Counted from the first letter of the stretch, positions 15,659 through 23,897 are shown. The stretch is DNA of 26,733 nucleotides from JBDSLU01 sp039916225 (GCA_039916225.1 JBDSLU010000456.1:1-26733); one strand, 5' to 3'. Numbers and translations are program-made. Notes: generated from the sequence alone by a model not told the origin.

Positions 15659-18112
15659 ATGGGTGAGTCTCAGCGCTCCGACGACGTCGAGAGCGATCGC
15701 CGTTCTTCCCCTCGCTTTCCTGCCGACCTGCTCGGCAAGTCCAGCGTCCGCCTGCTCGGCGGGTCCGAAGTCACGCTGATCAACTTCTCCGAGCGGGGCA
15801 TCCTGTTCCAGTCGGAGACCCGGCTGCTGGTCGGCGCCCGCGGCACCGTCCGCATCGTGGCCGGCGCCGAGACGACGGTCGCCGCCGGCACCGTGGTGCG
15901 CTCGCTGGTCCAGGGCATGGCCTCGGGCAAGCTCGCGTTCCACACGGCGCTGGCGCTCGACCAGCCGCTGGCCATGGCCGCCGCGATCGAGGCGTACGAG
16001 CGTGCCAAGGTGCAGGCGAGTGCGCCCAGGCCGGCGCCGCTGCCCGTGCCAGTCGAACCCGAACCCGAGCCGGAGGCTGCGTCGCCCGCGCCCGTCCTCG
16101 AGGCGCCCGCGCCGAGTGGCAAGTTCATCGAGAAGCGCTCGCCCAAGGCGAGGCAGGACCGACGCCTCGATCAGCCGGTGCCGCCGCCCGTTCCGGACGC
16201 CGAGTCGGTTGCCGTCGTCGAGCCAGCCCCGCCGCCGGTCCCGGCCGCGACAGTCGTCGAGACGCCCGTCGCCGACACGCTGCGCCCCGACGCGCTGGAC
16301 GCCGACACGCTGGACGTCGTCGAACCGCTCGCGCAGATCGAGCCGCTCCCACCGATCCAGCCGGCGGCATCGGCCGACACGTCGATCGTCGGCGCCGCCA
16401 CGCCGATGGCCGTCGCTGCCGACGCTCCCTCGGCTCCCCCGCCCGCGAGCACCGGCTTCAATGACAGCGGTTTCGATAGCGGCGGCGGCTTCGGCTGGTC
16501 CGATCCGGCGGCCGAGACGTCCCCAGCCGGCCTGAGCGTGCTCTTCGTCTCGACGACCAAGGAGCGGACCGCCCGTCTTCAGAGCATCCTCGCCGGCCAC
16601 CGCCGCGACATCGTGCTGACCACGGTGATGCACTCGAAAGCCGAGACGATCGCCAACATCGCCCGGCAGCACGACGTGCTGCTGTTCGACTTCGCCATCG
16701 GGCCGGACGCCCTCGAGCGCACCCTGACCACGCTGCGGTCGTCGCCGCTCGGCGCCTCCGTCGCGATCTACGTGCCGCAGCAGACGGCGCTGCCGCCGTC
16801 GGTGTCGTCGCTCGCCAACGCCTGCGTCGTCGACACGACCTCGGGCAACATGCTGGCCGCGGCGCTCCGCGACGCGGCGTGGACGCCGTGGCAGCCGGAC
16901 GACGTCCAGGGCGACGCCGAACAGCCGCGCGAAGGCTTGTTCTGGAAGGCCTTCGACGCGCTGCCGGTCCCGGTGCTGGTGGTCGATGCCGAGGGCGCCA
17001 TCCTGCACGCCAACGCCGCGTGTACCAAGCTCGCTGACGGTGTCGAGATCGTGAGCAAGCCGCTGGCGTCGTTCTTCGTCGCCGAGGACGGCCCGGCCAT
17101 CGCCAAGCTGATCGCCGACGGGTTCGCCGGCGGCTACGAGGACATGCCGGTCCTGACCGCGCCGGCCGACGGCACGACGGTGCAGATCGTGCTGCAGGCG
17201 CTGTCCGTGCTGCCCGGCAGCGGCGGCCGGCCAGAGCTCGCACTGCGCTGCGAGCTGCGCGCCGAGGAGACGGCGGTCGAGCCTCCCGTTGCGTCGATCG
17301 ACCTGACCGCCGAGGTCGAGGCGCTGACCGAGGCCCGCGACGAACTGGCCCAGCTCGTCGACGCGTCGCGCAGCGAACTGACGCGCCTGCGCGAAGACCT
17401 CGACGAACTGCGCGGGCAAGCGAATGGCGCGCGCCGTGAGCGGGACGAGCTGCGCGGCCAGCTCGAGATCGCGCAGCGCGACCTCGAACGCGCTCGCGAG
17501 CTGGAGCGGGCTGGCGCCACCAAGATCGTCGAGCTCGAGCGCGTCGTCGCCGACGCCGCCCGCACGGAAGTCGCGGCGGCGCGGGCCCAGAGCCAGCTCG
17601 CCGCGGCCACCGAGGAGCTGTCGTCGCTGCGCGACGAGCTGGACACCGTGCGTCTGCGCGCCACCACCCAGGGCGCGGAGGCCGAGCGGACCGCTGTCAA
17701 ATACGCCGCCATCGAGACGTCCTCGCGCCAGGGTATCGAAGAGCTCAAGACCGCTCGCGCCGATTCGCAGCGGCTCACCCGCGAGCGCGATCAGGCGCTG
17801 GCCGCCGTCGAGGCCGAGCGCGCCCGCGCCACGGCGGCGCTGGCCGCGGTCCGCGACGAGGCCAAGAAGCCCCGCAAGATCGGGAACGACGACACCACGG
17901 CGCTGTCGGCGGCCAAGCTGCAGCGCCAGATCGACGACCTGCGCGCCGAGGTCAAGCAGGAGCAGGACGCGCGCCAGGAGCTGGAAGAGCTGCTCGACCA
18001 GAACGCCGCCAACCTCGAGCAGACGATCCAGGACTACGAAGAGCGCCTCGAAACGCTCGGCGCGGGCGTCGAGGACAAGCGTCCGTCGCAGCCGAAGAAG
18101 CGCCAGGGCTAG
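15659..18112 (+). CDS. PilZ - pseudoreceiver - PAS - coiled-coil protein
   Basis: 817 residues, last gene of the operon. The PilZ domain (about 10-115) has both cyclic-di-GMP motifs: RxxxR at Arg15-Arg19 and NxSxxG at Asn42-Gly47. An Ala/Pro/Val-rich linker (about 120-285) follows. Residues 292-415 have receiver-like strand order (LSVLFVSTTKERTARLQ, then VLLFDFAIG) but lack the acidic pair and the Lys-Pro loop, so it is probably a pseudoreceiver. A PAS-like domain (427-530; LPVPVLVVDAEGAILHANAA) precedes a long Glu/Arg/Ala coiled coil (about 545-800). It may be a scaffold tying cyclic-di-GMP level to the array or pilus machinery (inference). The ATG at 15659 and the GTG at 15647 both lack a clear ribosome site; I prefer the ATG. 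Confidence 0.82.
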   Translation: MGESQRSDDVESDRRSSPRFPADLLGKSSVRLLGGSEVTLINFSERGILFQSETRLLVGARGTVRIVAGAETTVAAGTVVRSLVQGMASGKLAFHTALALDQPLAMAAAIEAYERAKVQASAPRPAPLPVPVEPEPEPEAASPAPVLEAPAPSGKFIEKRSPKARQDRRLDQPVPPPVPDAESVAVVEPAPPPVPAATVVETPVADTLRPDALDADTLDVVEPLAQIEPLPPIQPAASADTSIVGAATPMAVAADAPSAPPPASTGFNDSGFDSGGGFGWSDPAAETSPAGLSVLFVSTTKERTARLQSILAGHRRDIVLTTVMHSKAETIANIARQHDVLLFDFAIGPDALERTLTTLRSSPLGASVAIYVPQQTALPPSVSSLANACVVDTTSGNMLAAALRDAAWTPWQPDDVQGDAEQPREGLFWKAFDALPVPVLVVDAEGAILHANAACTKLADGVEIVSKPLASFFVAEDGPAIAKLIADGFAGGYEDMPVLTAPADGTTVQIVLQALSVLPGSGGRPELALRCELRAEETAVEPPVASIDLTAEVEALTEARDELAQLVDASRSELTRLREDLDELRGQANGARRERDELRGQLEIAQRDLERARELERAGATKIVELERVVADAARTEVAAARAQSQLAAATEELSSLRDELDTVRLRATTQGAEAERTAVKYAAIETSSRQGIEELKTARADSQRLTRERDQALAAVEAERARATAALAAVRDEAKKPRKIGNDDTTALSAAKLQRQIDDLRAEVKQEQDARQELEELLDQNAANLEQTIQDYEERLETLGAGVEDKRPSQPKKRQG

Positions 18113-18135
18113 CGCGCGCTCCCGCGCGCGAACTT

Positions 18136-18205
18136 CCAACGGCCAACGGCCAACTGCCAACTCCCAAGGGCCATCGTTGGTAGTTGGAGATTGAAAATTG
18201 GGAGT
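18136..18205. repeat. Heptad tandem repeat that flips to its complement (70 bp, 10 units)
   Basis: Ten 7-bp units in strict register. Five read CCAANNN (CCAACGG twice, CCAACTG, CCAACTC, CCAAGGG), one is a hinge (CCATCGT), and four read TGGNNNT or a variant (TGGTAGT, TGGAGAT, TGAAAAT, TGGGAGT). The two halves are complementary, giving stems CCAACTGCCAAC with GTTGGTAGTTGG (one G-T) or AACTCCCAA with TTGGGAGTT. It fills the gap between two convergent operons. Confidence 0.8.
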
Positions 18206-18206
18206 T
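18150..18206. terminator. Probable bidirectional terminator formed by the heptad palindrome
   Basis: The stems at 18150-18161/18176-18187 (12 bp) and 18159-18167/18198-18206 (9 bp, perfect) are mutually exclusive and lie between the stop codons of converging genes. A weak T-rich patch (TTATTT) follows on the plus strand. Position and symmetry suggest it ends both transcripts. Confidence 0.45.
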
Positions 18207-18210
18207 ATTT

Positions 18211-19620
18211 CTACTTCGCCGAGAACCCGGTCCGCGTCATCGCGCCCCAGCCACCCTTGCCGCGCAGGTAGTCGTAGGTGCCCTTGATGCGCCACCACGT
18301 CGTCAGCTGACGGAAGCCGAAGTTCTCGATGATGCCGAGGCCGATCAGCAGCAGCAGGTCACTGGCCCGCTTGTAGCGCCGGTAGGAAATCTCCTCGAGG
18401 ACGACGGCGGCGAGCGAGATCAGCGTGCCGTAGACCACCGACAGGAGGAACATCAGCTCGGCGTAGCGCCAGTTGATCAGGCCGTAGAACAGCGCGCCGA
18501 TGGTGACGATGTAGCCGGAGATCTCGATGAGCGGCCCGAGCGCCTCGAAGAGCACGTAGTACGGCAGGGCGAGCATGCCGACGATGCCGTAGCGCGGGTT
18601 GCCGATCATGTTGCGGTGATAGCCGAGTACCTGGAAGAGACCGCGCTGCCAGCGGTTGCGCTGGTTGCCGAGGATCGCGGTGCTCTCCGGGACTTCGGTC
18701 CAACACACCGGGTCGGGCAGGAACACGAGGCGATACGGCTGCTTGCGGTCGCGCATGATGCGGTGCATGCGGACGCACAGCTCCATGTCCTCGCCGATCG
18801 TCCTGTGCTCGAGGCCGCCGGCGTCGAGCACCTCCTGGCGGCGATAGACGCCGAAGGCACCGGAGATGATGAGCAGCGCCCCCATCGCCGAATGCGCGAC
18901 GCGACCAGCGAGAAACGCCCGCAGGTACTCGACGACCTGGAAGCGCGCCACCCAGTTGCTCGGCACACGGACTTCGGTCACCCGGCCGGCTTCGACCTTG
19001 CACCCGTTGACGACGCGGATGATGCCGCCGACGCCGAGCGTGTCGGGCGACTCGAGGAACGGCAGCACCGCCTGCGTCAGCGCGTTCGGCTCGAGCAGCG
19101 AATCGGCGTCAATCAGGCAAATCAGCGGATAGCGCGCGGCGTTGATGCCGGCGTTGAGCGCGTCGGCGCGGCCGCCGTTCTCCTTGTCGACCATCACGAA
19201 CTCGGCGTGGGTCAGCGACCGATAGATGCTGCGGACCTTGGCCGTCTTGATGACCGAGTCGACGGCCATCGGCGCCTCGACCAGGTCGAAGGCCTCCGTG
19301 GCCCGCTTCAGGGTGTCGTCCTTGGAGCCGTCGTTGACGCAGATCACTTCGAACTGCGGGTAGTTGAGCAGCAGCAGCGATCGCATGCTCTCGACGATCG
19401 TCGTCTGCTCGTTGTAGGCCGGCGCGATGACGCTGACCCCCGGCGTGGCCGGCGACTGCACCACCGCCTCCAGCTCGCGCGTCGTCCAGCGATGGCGGTG
19501 CTGCCGCAGCTGGAAGAACGCCAGCACCGAGCACACCAGGTAGGAGGTGTTGATGGCAAAGAAATAGAGCAGGACCAGCTGCTCGAACACGAGGAGGAGC
19601 GTGACGAAGACGCCTCTCAT
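18211..19620 (-). CDS. Processive GT2-family membrane glycosyltransferase
   Basis: 469 residues. An N-terminal membrane helix or hairpin (about 5-36) precedes the GT-A catalytic domain. Nucleotide-sugar motifs are VIAPAYNE (64-71), Asp97 in NDG, the DAD metal site 171-173, GED 276-278 and QRNRW (320-324), a QxxRW signature of processive enzymes that make polysaccharides. The C-terminus has three to four membrane helices (about 355-445). It probably polymerises an exopolysaccharide at the inner membrane; sugar unknown. Relatives include PgaC-like synthases and E. coli YaiP. The ATG overlaps the stop of the HEAT-repeat gene as ATGA, so translation is likely coupled. It is the last gene of a four-gene minus-strand operon. 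Confidence 0.92.
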   Translation of the reverse strand: MRGVFVTLLLVFEQLVLLYFFAINTSYLVCSVLAFFQLRQHRHRWTTRELEAVVQSPATPGVSVIAPAYNEQTTIVESMRSLLLLNYPQFEVICVNDGSKDDTLKRATEAFDLVEAPMAVDSVIKTAKVRSIYRSLTHAEFVMVDKENGGRADALNAGINAARYPLICLIDADSLLEPNALTQAVLPFLESPDTLGVGGIIRVVNGCKVEAGRVTEVRVPSNWVARFQVVEYLRAFLAGRVAHSAMGALLIISGAFGVYRRQEVLDAGGLEHRTIGEDMELCVRMHRIMRDRKQPYRLVFLPDPVCWTEVPESTAILGNQRNRWQRGLFQVLGYHRNMIGNPRYGIVGMLALPYYVLFEALGPLIEISGYIVTIGALFYGLINWRYAELMFLLSVVYGTLISLAAVVLEEISYRRYKRASDLLLLIGLGIIENFGFRQLTTWWRIKGTYDYLRGKGGWGAMTRTGFSAK

Positions 19621-20705
19621 GTCGGGCCGCCTCCGTCGGGCCGGGAGCGCCGCTCCCACAGCATCTGCCGCGCCAGCACCCCGGCCAGGCCGGGCGCCTC
19701 CTGCCGCGCCTTCAGCTCGCGCTCGCCGGACGGTCCGAGCATGCGCAGCGCGGTCGCGGCATGCGCCGCCACCAGCCATTCGTCGCCGAGGTGCTGGGCG
19801 AGGTACGGCGCCGCGTCGGCACGGCGCGAGCGCCCGAGCGCGCGCGCGGCCATCGCCCGCACCGCGTCGCTGGTGTCGCCGAGCGCGCGCAGCGCGTAGT
19901 AGTAGGCCCGATCGTCGAGGCCGAGCGAACCCAGCGCCTGCAGCGACGCGGCCCGCACCTTGGGATCGGTGTGGCTCGACCAGGCCAGCACGTCGTCGGC
20001 GGCGCTCGCCGCGCCGGTGAAACCAATCAGCTCGGCGACGATGGCCAGGTCGTCGGGGTGGGCCCGGGCATGCGCGACGAGGGCATGCGCGACATTCGGT
20101 CCCAGCTCGCGGATCGATTCGACGACGCGGGCCCGCTGATGCCGCGACGCGTCCGGCAGGGCCCGCAGCAGCGCCGGCACGCAGCCGGGATCGCCGAGAT
20201 GCCCGAGCGCCTCGACGGCGGCGGCGCGGACCTCCTCGTGCGGATCCTCGAGGCGCGCCAGCAGCGGGCGCAGCGCGCCGTCGGCACGGATCAGTCCCAG
20301 GGCCCGCGCCGCTTCCGCTTGCCGCCACCAGGTGTGGACCTCGAGGTCTTTCATCCAACGCTCGGTCAAGCCGAGCTGAGCGGCGGCGGCCCGAACGGCG
20401 TCGACCGGCGATCCCGACGTCACGCGCAAGGGCTTGATGAGCATCGCGCCGATGCGCGTGAGGTGCCGCGGCGGCGCCGCTTGCAGCCGGTCGATCGCGG
20501 CGGCGAGATCGTCGGGCCGCGTGGACGTGAGGACGGCGTCCACGTCCGGCTGGTAGAGCGCCCGTACCCGCTCGTCGCGCTGTTCCTGCCAGGTCGCCAC
20601 GCCATGGCGGATCAGCACGTAGGCGAAGAGCACCCCCAAGGCGACGAAGCTCGCCTGGAGAAAGACGATCAGATAGTCGCGGAACAGGTCCGACAGCAGG
20701 AACAT
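19617..20705 (-). CDS. Membrane-anchored HEAT-repeat protein
   Basis: 362 residues. One membrane helix at about 12-33 (LIVFLQASFVALGVLFAYVL) is followed by a helical array. From about residue 125 there are at least five HEAT repeats with the usual Asp/Val/Arg/Ala pattern, for example LEDPHEEVRAAAVEALGHLG and DPKVRAASLQALGSLG. The domain should lie in the cytoplasm and serve as a protein-binding scaffold. Lying between a glycosyltransferase and a YaiO-like outer-membrane protein, it may assemble or regulate the synthesis complex (inference). The start at 20705 follows the upstream stop by 12 bp and no strong ribosome site is visible. It ends by overlapping the glycosyltransferase start. Confidence 0.85.
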   Translation of the reverse strand: MFLLSDLFRDYLIVFLQASFVALGVLFAYVLIRHGVATWQEQRDERVRALYQPDVDAVLTSTRPDDLAAAIDRLQAAPPRHLTRIGAMLIKPLRVTSGSPVDAVRAAAAQLGLTERWMKDLEVHTWWRQAEAARALGLIRADGALRPLLARLEDPHEEVRAAAVEALGHLGDPGCVPALLRALPDASRHQRARVVESIRELGPNVAHALVAHARAHPDDLAIVAELIGFTGAASAADDVLAWSSHTDPKVRAASLQALGSLGLDDRAYYYALRALGDTSDAVRAMAARALGRSRRADAAPYLAQHLGDEWLVAAHAATALRMLGPSGERELKARQEAPGLAGVLARQMLWERRSRPDGGGPT

Positions 20706-20717
20706 CCGGGCCCGTGA

Positions 20718-21977
20718 TCAGAAGTGCTGGACGAGGTCGACCGTGATCCGCGTCAACTGGCGGTCGCCGGTGCGCCACTGGTGCTCGACGCCGAGCCCGA
20801 TCGACGTCAGCGAGCGCATGTCGATGCGGACGCCGCCGGCCACCGTGTCGGCCCGGAACCGCCCCAGCCGATCGACCGACAGGATATCGAAGCTCTCGTT
20901 GCCGCGGGCATAGGCCGTCGACAGCGAGAGCCGCCGCGACGCCTGCCAGCGGCCCATGATGGCGCCGGAGTCGTTGCCGGCGCGCCGCCCCGTCGCCAGG
21001 AACTCGGACTCGCTGCGATAGTAGCGGGCCGCCAGCGTGACGTGGTCGTTCACGTCGACGCTGACCGATGGCGCGATGATCCAGACCCGGGCGCCAGCGA
21101 AGTCGAGGTAGCGGACGCCGATGGCCGGCTGGGCCCGTCCGACCGCGAACTCGAGCTCGCCGGCGATGTCGGCCCTGGCGACGCGCGGCGAACCGGGCGA
21201 GACGAGCAGCGCGCCGCGCGCGAGCACCCGCCGCGCGAGACGCCACTCGATGCCGCCGCCGGCCCGCGTGTCGTCGACGCCGGCGCGCTCCTGCCACTGG
21301 ACGCGTCCGAAGACGCGCACGCTGTCGTCGAGATGGACGTCGACGTCGGCGTCGACGATCGACGCCTCGGGGAGGCCGTCCTGTGAGGACTCGCGGGCGA
21401 CACCGACGTGGGCGCGATGCGCGATGATGCGGCGCGTCCGCTCGCGGACGATGTCGATGTCCTCGTCGCGCGGGCTGAGCGTGTGCGCGGCGTCGAGCGC
21501 GGCGTAGGCCTCGCTGGGTCGGCCGAGATGCCGGAGGATGCGCCCCTTGAGAGCCAGGACATCGGAGCTGTTCGGCTCGAGGGCCTCGGCGTCCTGGACG
21601 GCGGCGTAGGCATCGTCGACCCGTCCGCTGGTGAGGAGCGCGGCGCCGAGGGCGACGCGGGCGTCGACCTGTCGCGGCGAGCGCGTGATGACGTCGCGCA
21701 GGAGCGTGATGGCCTCGGCGCGGCGTCCGACCCGCGTCAGCAAGCGCCCGAGCCAGACGCGCGAGTCGAAGTCGTCGGGGCTGGCGGCGGCGAGCGCCTC
21801 GAACGCCGCGATGGCGCGCGCGACGTCGCCCGATCGCGCCAGGCGTTCGGCGTCCTCGTACGACACCGCCGGGCGCGTCACCGGCTGAGCGCCCGTTGGC
21901 CCAACGCGAGGCGCAGGCGGGGGGCTCGAGGCGGCGCTCGTCACGAGGAGCGCTGCCCAGACCGCCGCGGCAATCAC
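20718..21977 (-). CDS. YaiO-like outer-membrane protein: TPR domain plus beta-barrel
   Basis: 419 residues. A short hydrophobic N-terminus (VIAAAVWAALLVTSAASS) resembles a signal peptide, though with no basic residue before it. TPR repeats (about 38-170) have the usual A-x-x-x-x-P spacing. A barrel (about 195-419) is made of alternating strands such as ARVWIIAPSVSVDVNDHVTLAARYY in outline, ending in ITVDLVQHF with the C-terminal Phe typical of outer-membrane barrels. Layout and length resemble YaiO-family proteins and the TPR-barrel exporters of polysaccharide systems. Its GTG start overlaps the regulator's TGA as GTGA. It probably passes the polymer made by the glycosyltransferase through the outer membrane. 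An upstream start giving a basic n-region cannot be excluded. Confidence 0.85.
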   Translation of the reverse strand: MIAAAVWAALLVTSAASSPPPAPRVGPTGAQPVTRPAVSYEDAERLARSGDVARAIAAFEALAAASPDDFDSRVWLGRLLTRVGRRAEAITLLRDVITRSPRQVDARVALGAALLTSGRVDDAYAAVQDAEALEPNSSDVLALKGRILRHLGRPSEAYAALDAAHTLSPRDEDIDIVRERTRRIIAHRAHVGVARESSQDGLPEASIVDADVDVHLDDSVRVFGRVQWQERAGVDDTRAGGGIEWRLARRVLARGALLVSPGSPRVARADIAGELEFAVGRAQPAIGVRYLDFAGARVWIIAPSVSVDVNDHVTLAARYYRSESEFLATGRRAGNDSGAIMGRWQASRRLSLSTAYARGNESFDILSVDRLGRFRADTVAGGVRIDMRSLTSIGLGVEHQWRTGDRQLTRITVDLVQHF

Positions 21978-23707
21978 CGCAGCAGCCGCCCCAGGCGCGC
22001 GATCAGCTCCTGCGGGCTGAACGGCTTGATCATGTAGTCGTCGGCGCCGAGGGCGAAGGCGCGAGTCACGTCTTCCTCGCGACCGCGCGCCGACAGCACC
22101 AGCACGCTCGGTCGCGGCGCCGGCATCTGCCGCAGCTCGGCGAGGACGTCGAAACCGGTCCGCTTCGGCAGCATCAGATCGAGCACGATGGCGTCGGGTC
22201 GCTGCTCGCGGATCGCCTGGAGCGCGGCCTCCCCGTCGAAGGCGAGCATGGTGCGATACCCGCCGGCCCGGACGTGCGCGTCGGTGATCCGCGTCACCTC
22301 GGGATCGTCGTCGGTCAACAGCACCATCGGGCTGGCCCCGGCCGCCCCCGCGTGCGCGAACTCGACCAGCAGCTGGCTGCGCGACCGCGCGTGCGCCAGT
22401 GCCTGATCGGCGTGTTCCAGCAGCGTCTCGAACGAGGCGCCGGGCGCGGTCGATCCGGCCATGCCGGCGGCGACGGGGCCGCCGATCGTCAGCTTCAGCC
22501 GGTCGAGCAGATCGGTGAGTCGCGCCGCCAGACCCGAGGACGTCTCTTCGGGCAGGAAGATCGTCCACTCGCCGCCTTCGGTCTCGCCGACGAGATCGCG
22601 GCGCCGCAGTTGCTCGGCCAGCCACTGCCCGACCGACACCGTCTCGCTGGGCGCGCGGAGCAGCACCAAGGCGCCCCACGTTCGAATCACCAGATCGCGG
22701 ACGCGGTCGTGGAAGGCCTCACGCGTCAGCCACGGCCGATCTACCGCGCGGGAGACCAGCGTCGGCCCAGCCGGCGCGGCCGGCGCGGCCGCCGGTTCGC
22801 CACTGGCGTCGAGGGTGCCCGGCGCCGGCGGCGGGACGCGGTCGCACAGTTTCTGCACCCGCAGCACGAGCTCGCGCGGATCGACCGACTTGGACACGTA
22901 GTCGTCGGCGCCGATGCGCAGGCCGGCGAGACGATCGTCGACCGTGCTGCGGCCGGTCAGGAACATCAGCGGAATGCCGGCGGTTTCCGGATGCGCCTTG
23001 AGCTGGCGCGCCGTGGTGAAACCATCCTGATCGGGCATCTGGACGTCGAGCAGGATCACCGCCGGCTTGGTGGCCTGCGCCTGCGGCACCACGTCGACGC
23101 CCTTGGTCACCACTGCGACCTTGAAGCCGGCGCGATGGAGCAGCCGCGACATCAGATAGTGCTGATCCTCGTCGTCATCGGCGATGAGGACGGTCTGCCG
23201 CGCCTCGACGGGAACCGCGGCCGGCGCCGCCGCCTGCGCCGCGACACTGCTTCGCTCCTCGGTGAAAGCCGCCCAGATTTCGCTGAGCAGCCGGCTGGCC
23301 GCGGCGTCGTCGAACGGGGCCCCCGGGTCCGGAGTCGCCGCGGTCTCGAGCGCGGCGGCATGTTGGGCCAGCTTGAGGAACTGGGTCGCGCCAGCTCGAC
23401 CGACCAGGCGGTGGGCAGTGTGTCGCAGGTCGGCCAGCGCTTCGATGTCGCCGCCCGCGGCGGTCTCGATCAGCACCGACAACAACTCGAACCGGCCGGG
23501 AAAGCTGGCAACGAAACGCCGGCGACCCTCCTCGACGACTTGCTGCACCTCAGCCGCAGAGAGCGAAGGTGCGGTCGGGACGGCCGGAAGGGCTTGGGGG
23601 ACGGTAGCGGAGGGAGCGGAGGGAGCAGAGGGAAGAGACGGCCCGGGGTCGGCTGGCGACGTTCCCGTCGGCCTCGTCCCGCCGCGGTCCTCGATCGGCT
23701 GGGTCAT
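21974..23707 (-). CDS. Hpt - REC - degenerate GGDEF - REC regulator
   Basis: 577 residues. A Pro/Ala/Ser-rich leader (1-50) comes first. A Hpt-like domain (about 52-150) has His99 in AHRLVG, with Val where HxxKG has Lys. REC1 (172-290) has Asp221 (VILLDVQMPDQDG) but VSKS instead of the usual Lys-Pro. A GGDEF-like fold (about 325-440) has GGEW at 378-381 in place of GGDEF, so cyclase activity is unlikely. REC2 (about 455-577) has Asp510 (VLDLMLPKRTG) and Lys561 (MIKPFSP). It is probably a phosphorelay regulator of the glycosyltransferase operon it heads. PleD-like proteins share REC-REC-GGDEF parts but in a different order. ATG at 23707 (MTQPIEDRGG) lacks a clear ribosome site. Confidence 0.85.
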   Translation of the reverse strand: MTQPIEDRGGTRPTGTSPADPGPSLPSAPSAPSATVPQALPAVPTAPSLSAAEVQQVVEEGRRRFVASFPGRFELLSVLIETAAGGDIEALADLRHTAHRLVGRAGATQFLKLAQHAAALETAATPDPGAPFDDAAASRLLSEIWAAFTEERSSVAAQAAAPAAVPVEARQTVLIADDDEDQHYLMSRLLHRAGFKVAVVTKGVDVVPQAQATKPAVILLDVQMPDQDGFTTARQLKAHPETAGIPLMFLTGRSTVDDRLAGLRIGADDYVSKSVDPRELVLRVQKLCDRVPPPAPGTLDASGEPAAAPAAPAGPTLVSRAVDRPWLTREAFHDRVRDLVIRTWGALVLLRAPSETVSVGQWLAEQLRRRDLVGETEGGEWTIFLPEETSSGLAARLTDLLDRLKLTIGGPVAAGMAGSTAPGASFETLLEHADQALAHARSRSQLLVEFAHAGAAGASPMVLLTDDDPEVTRITDAHVRAGGYRTMLAFDGEAALQAIREQRPDAIVLDLMLPKRTGFDVLAELRQMPAPRPSVLVLSARGREEDVTRAFALGADDYMIKPFSPQELIARLGRLLR

Positions 23708-23719
23708 ATGTCGGCGCGA

Positions 23720-23749
23720 TTGCCGGCCGTGGCGATACGCGCCTACTAT
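23720..23749 (+). promoter_or_regulatory. Promoter for tRNA-Leu
   Basis: TTGCCG (23720-23725), an 18-bp spacer and TACTAT (23744-23749) give a plausible -35/-10 pair, with transcription expected near 23756, just before the mature tRNA. The same interval must also hold the promoter of the divergent minus-strand operon, for which I find no clear boxes. Confidence 0.5.
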
Positions 23750-23763
23750 GGCATGAGATCCGA

Positions 23764-23850
23764 GCGAGAGTGGCGGAATTGGCAGACGCACCGGTCTTAG
23801 GAGCCGGCGACCGAAAGGCCGTGAGGGTTCAAGTCCCTCCTCTCGCACCA
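23764..23850 (+). tRNA. tRNA-Leu, anticodon UAG
   Basis: 87 nt including an encoded CCA. Acceptor GCGAGAG pairs with CTCTCGC. The D arm is GGCGGAATTGGCAGACGC. The anticodon stem CCGGT/GCCGG encloses loop CTTAGGA with anticodon TAG at 23798-23800. A long variable arm (class II, as expected for Leu) precedes the T arm with GGTTCAAGTCC. It reads CUA and probably other CUN codons. A perfect 13-bp hairpin begins at the CCA tail and an intrinsic terminator follows. Confidence 0.97.
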
Positions 23851-23874
23851 GCGCGACCGTTGGTCGCGCTGGTG
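23846..23874 (+). other. Perfect 13-bp hairpin at the tRNA 3' end
   Basis: CACCAGCGCGACC pairs with GGTCGCGCTGGTG around a GTT loop; the 5' arm includes the tRNA CCA. In the precursor RNA it would hold the 3' trailer in a stem and could guide 3' processing or pause polymerase. Confidence 0.6.
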
Positions 23875-23897
23875 GCGTGAGGAGGGCTTTAGCCAAC

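Noticed and set aside
15515..18298. 927-residue minus-strand open frame opposite the PilZ protein and CheW end
   Set aside because: Arg/Asp/Gly/Leu-rich composition typical of high-GC antisense frames, no domain, and the plus strand carries recognisable PilZ and PAS domains.
21896..23800. 634-residue plus-strand open frame
   Set aside because: Opposite the YaiO-like gene and the regulator, and it ends inside tRNA-Leu.
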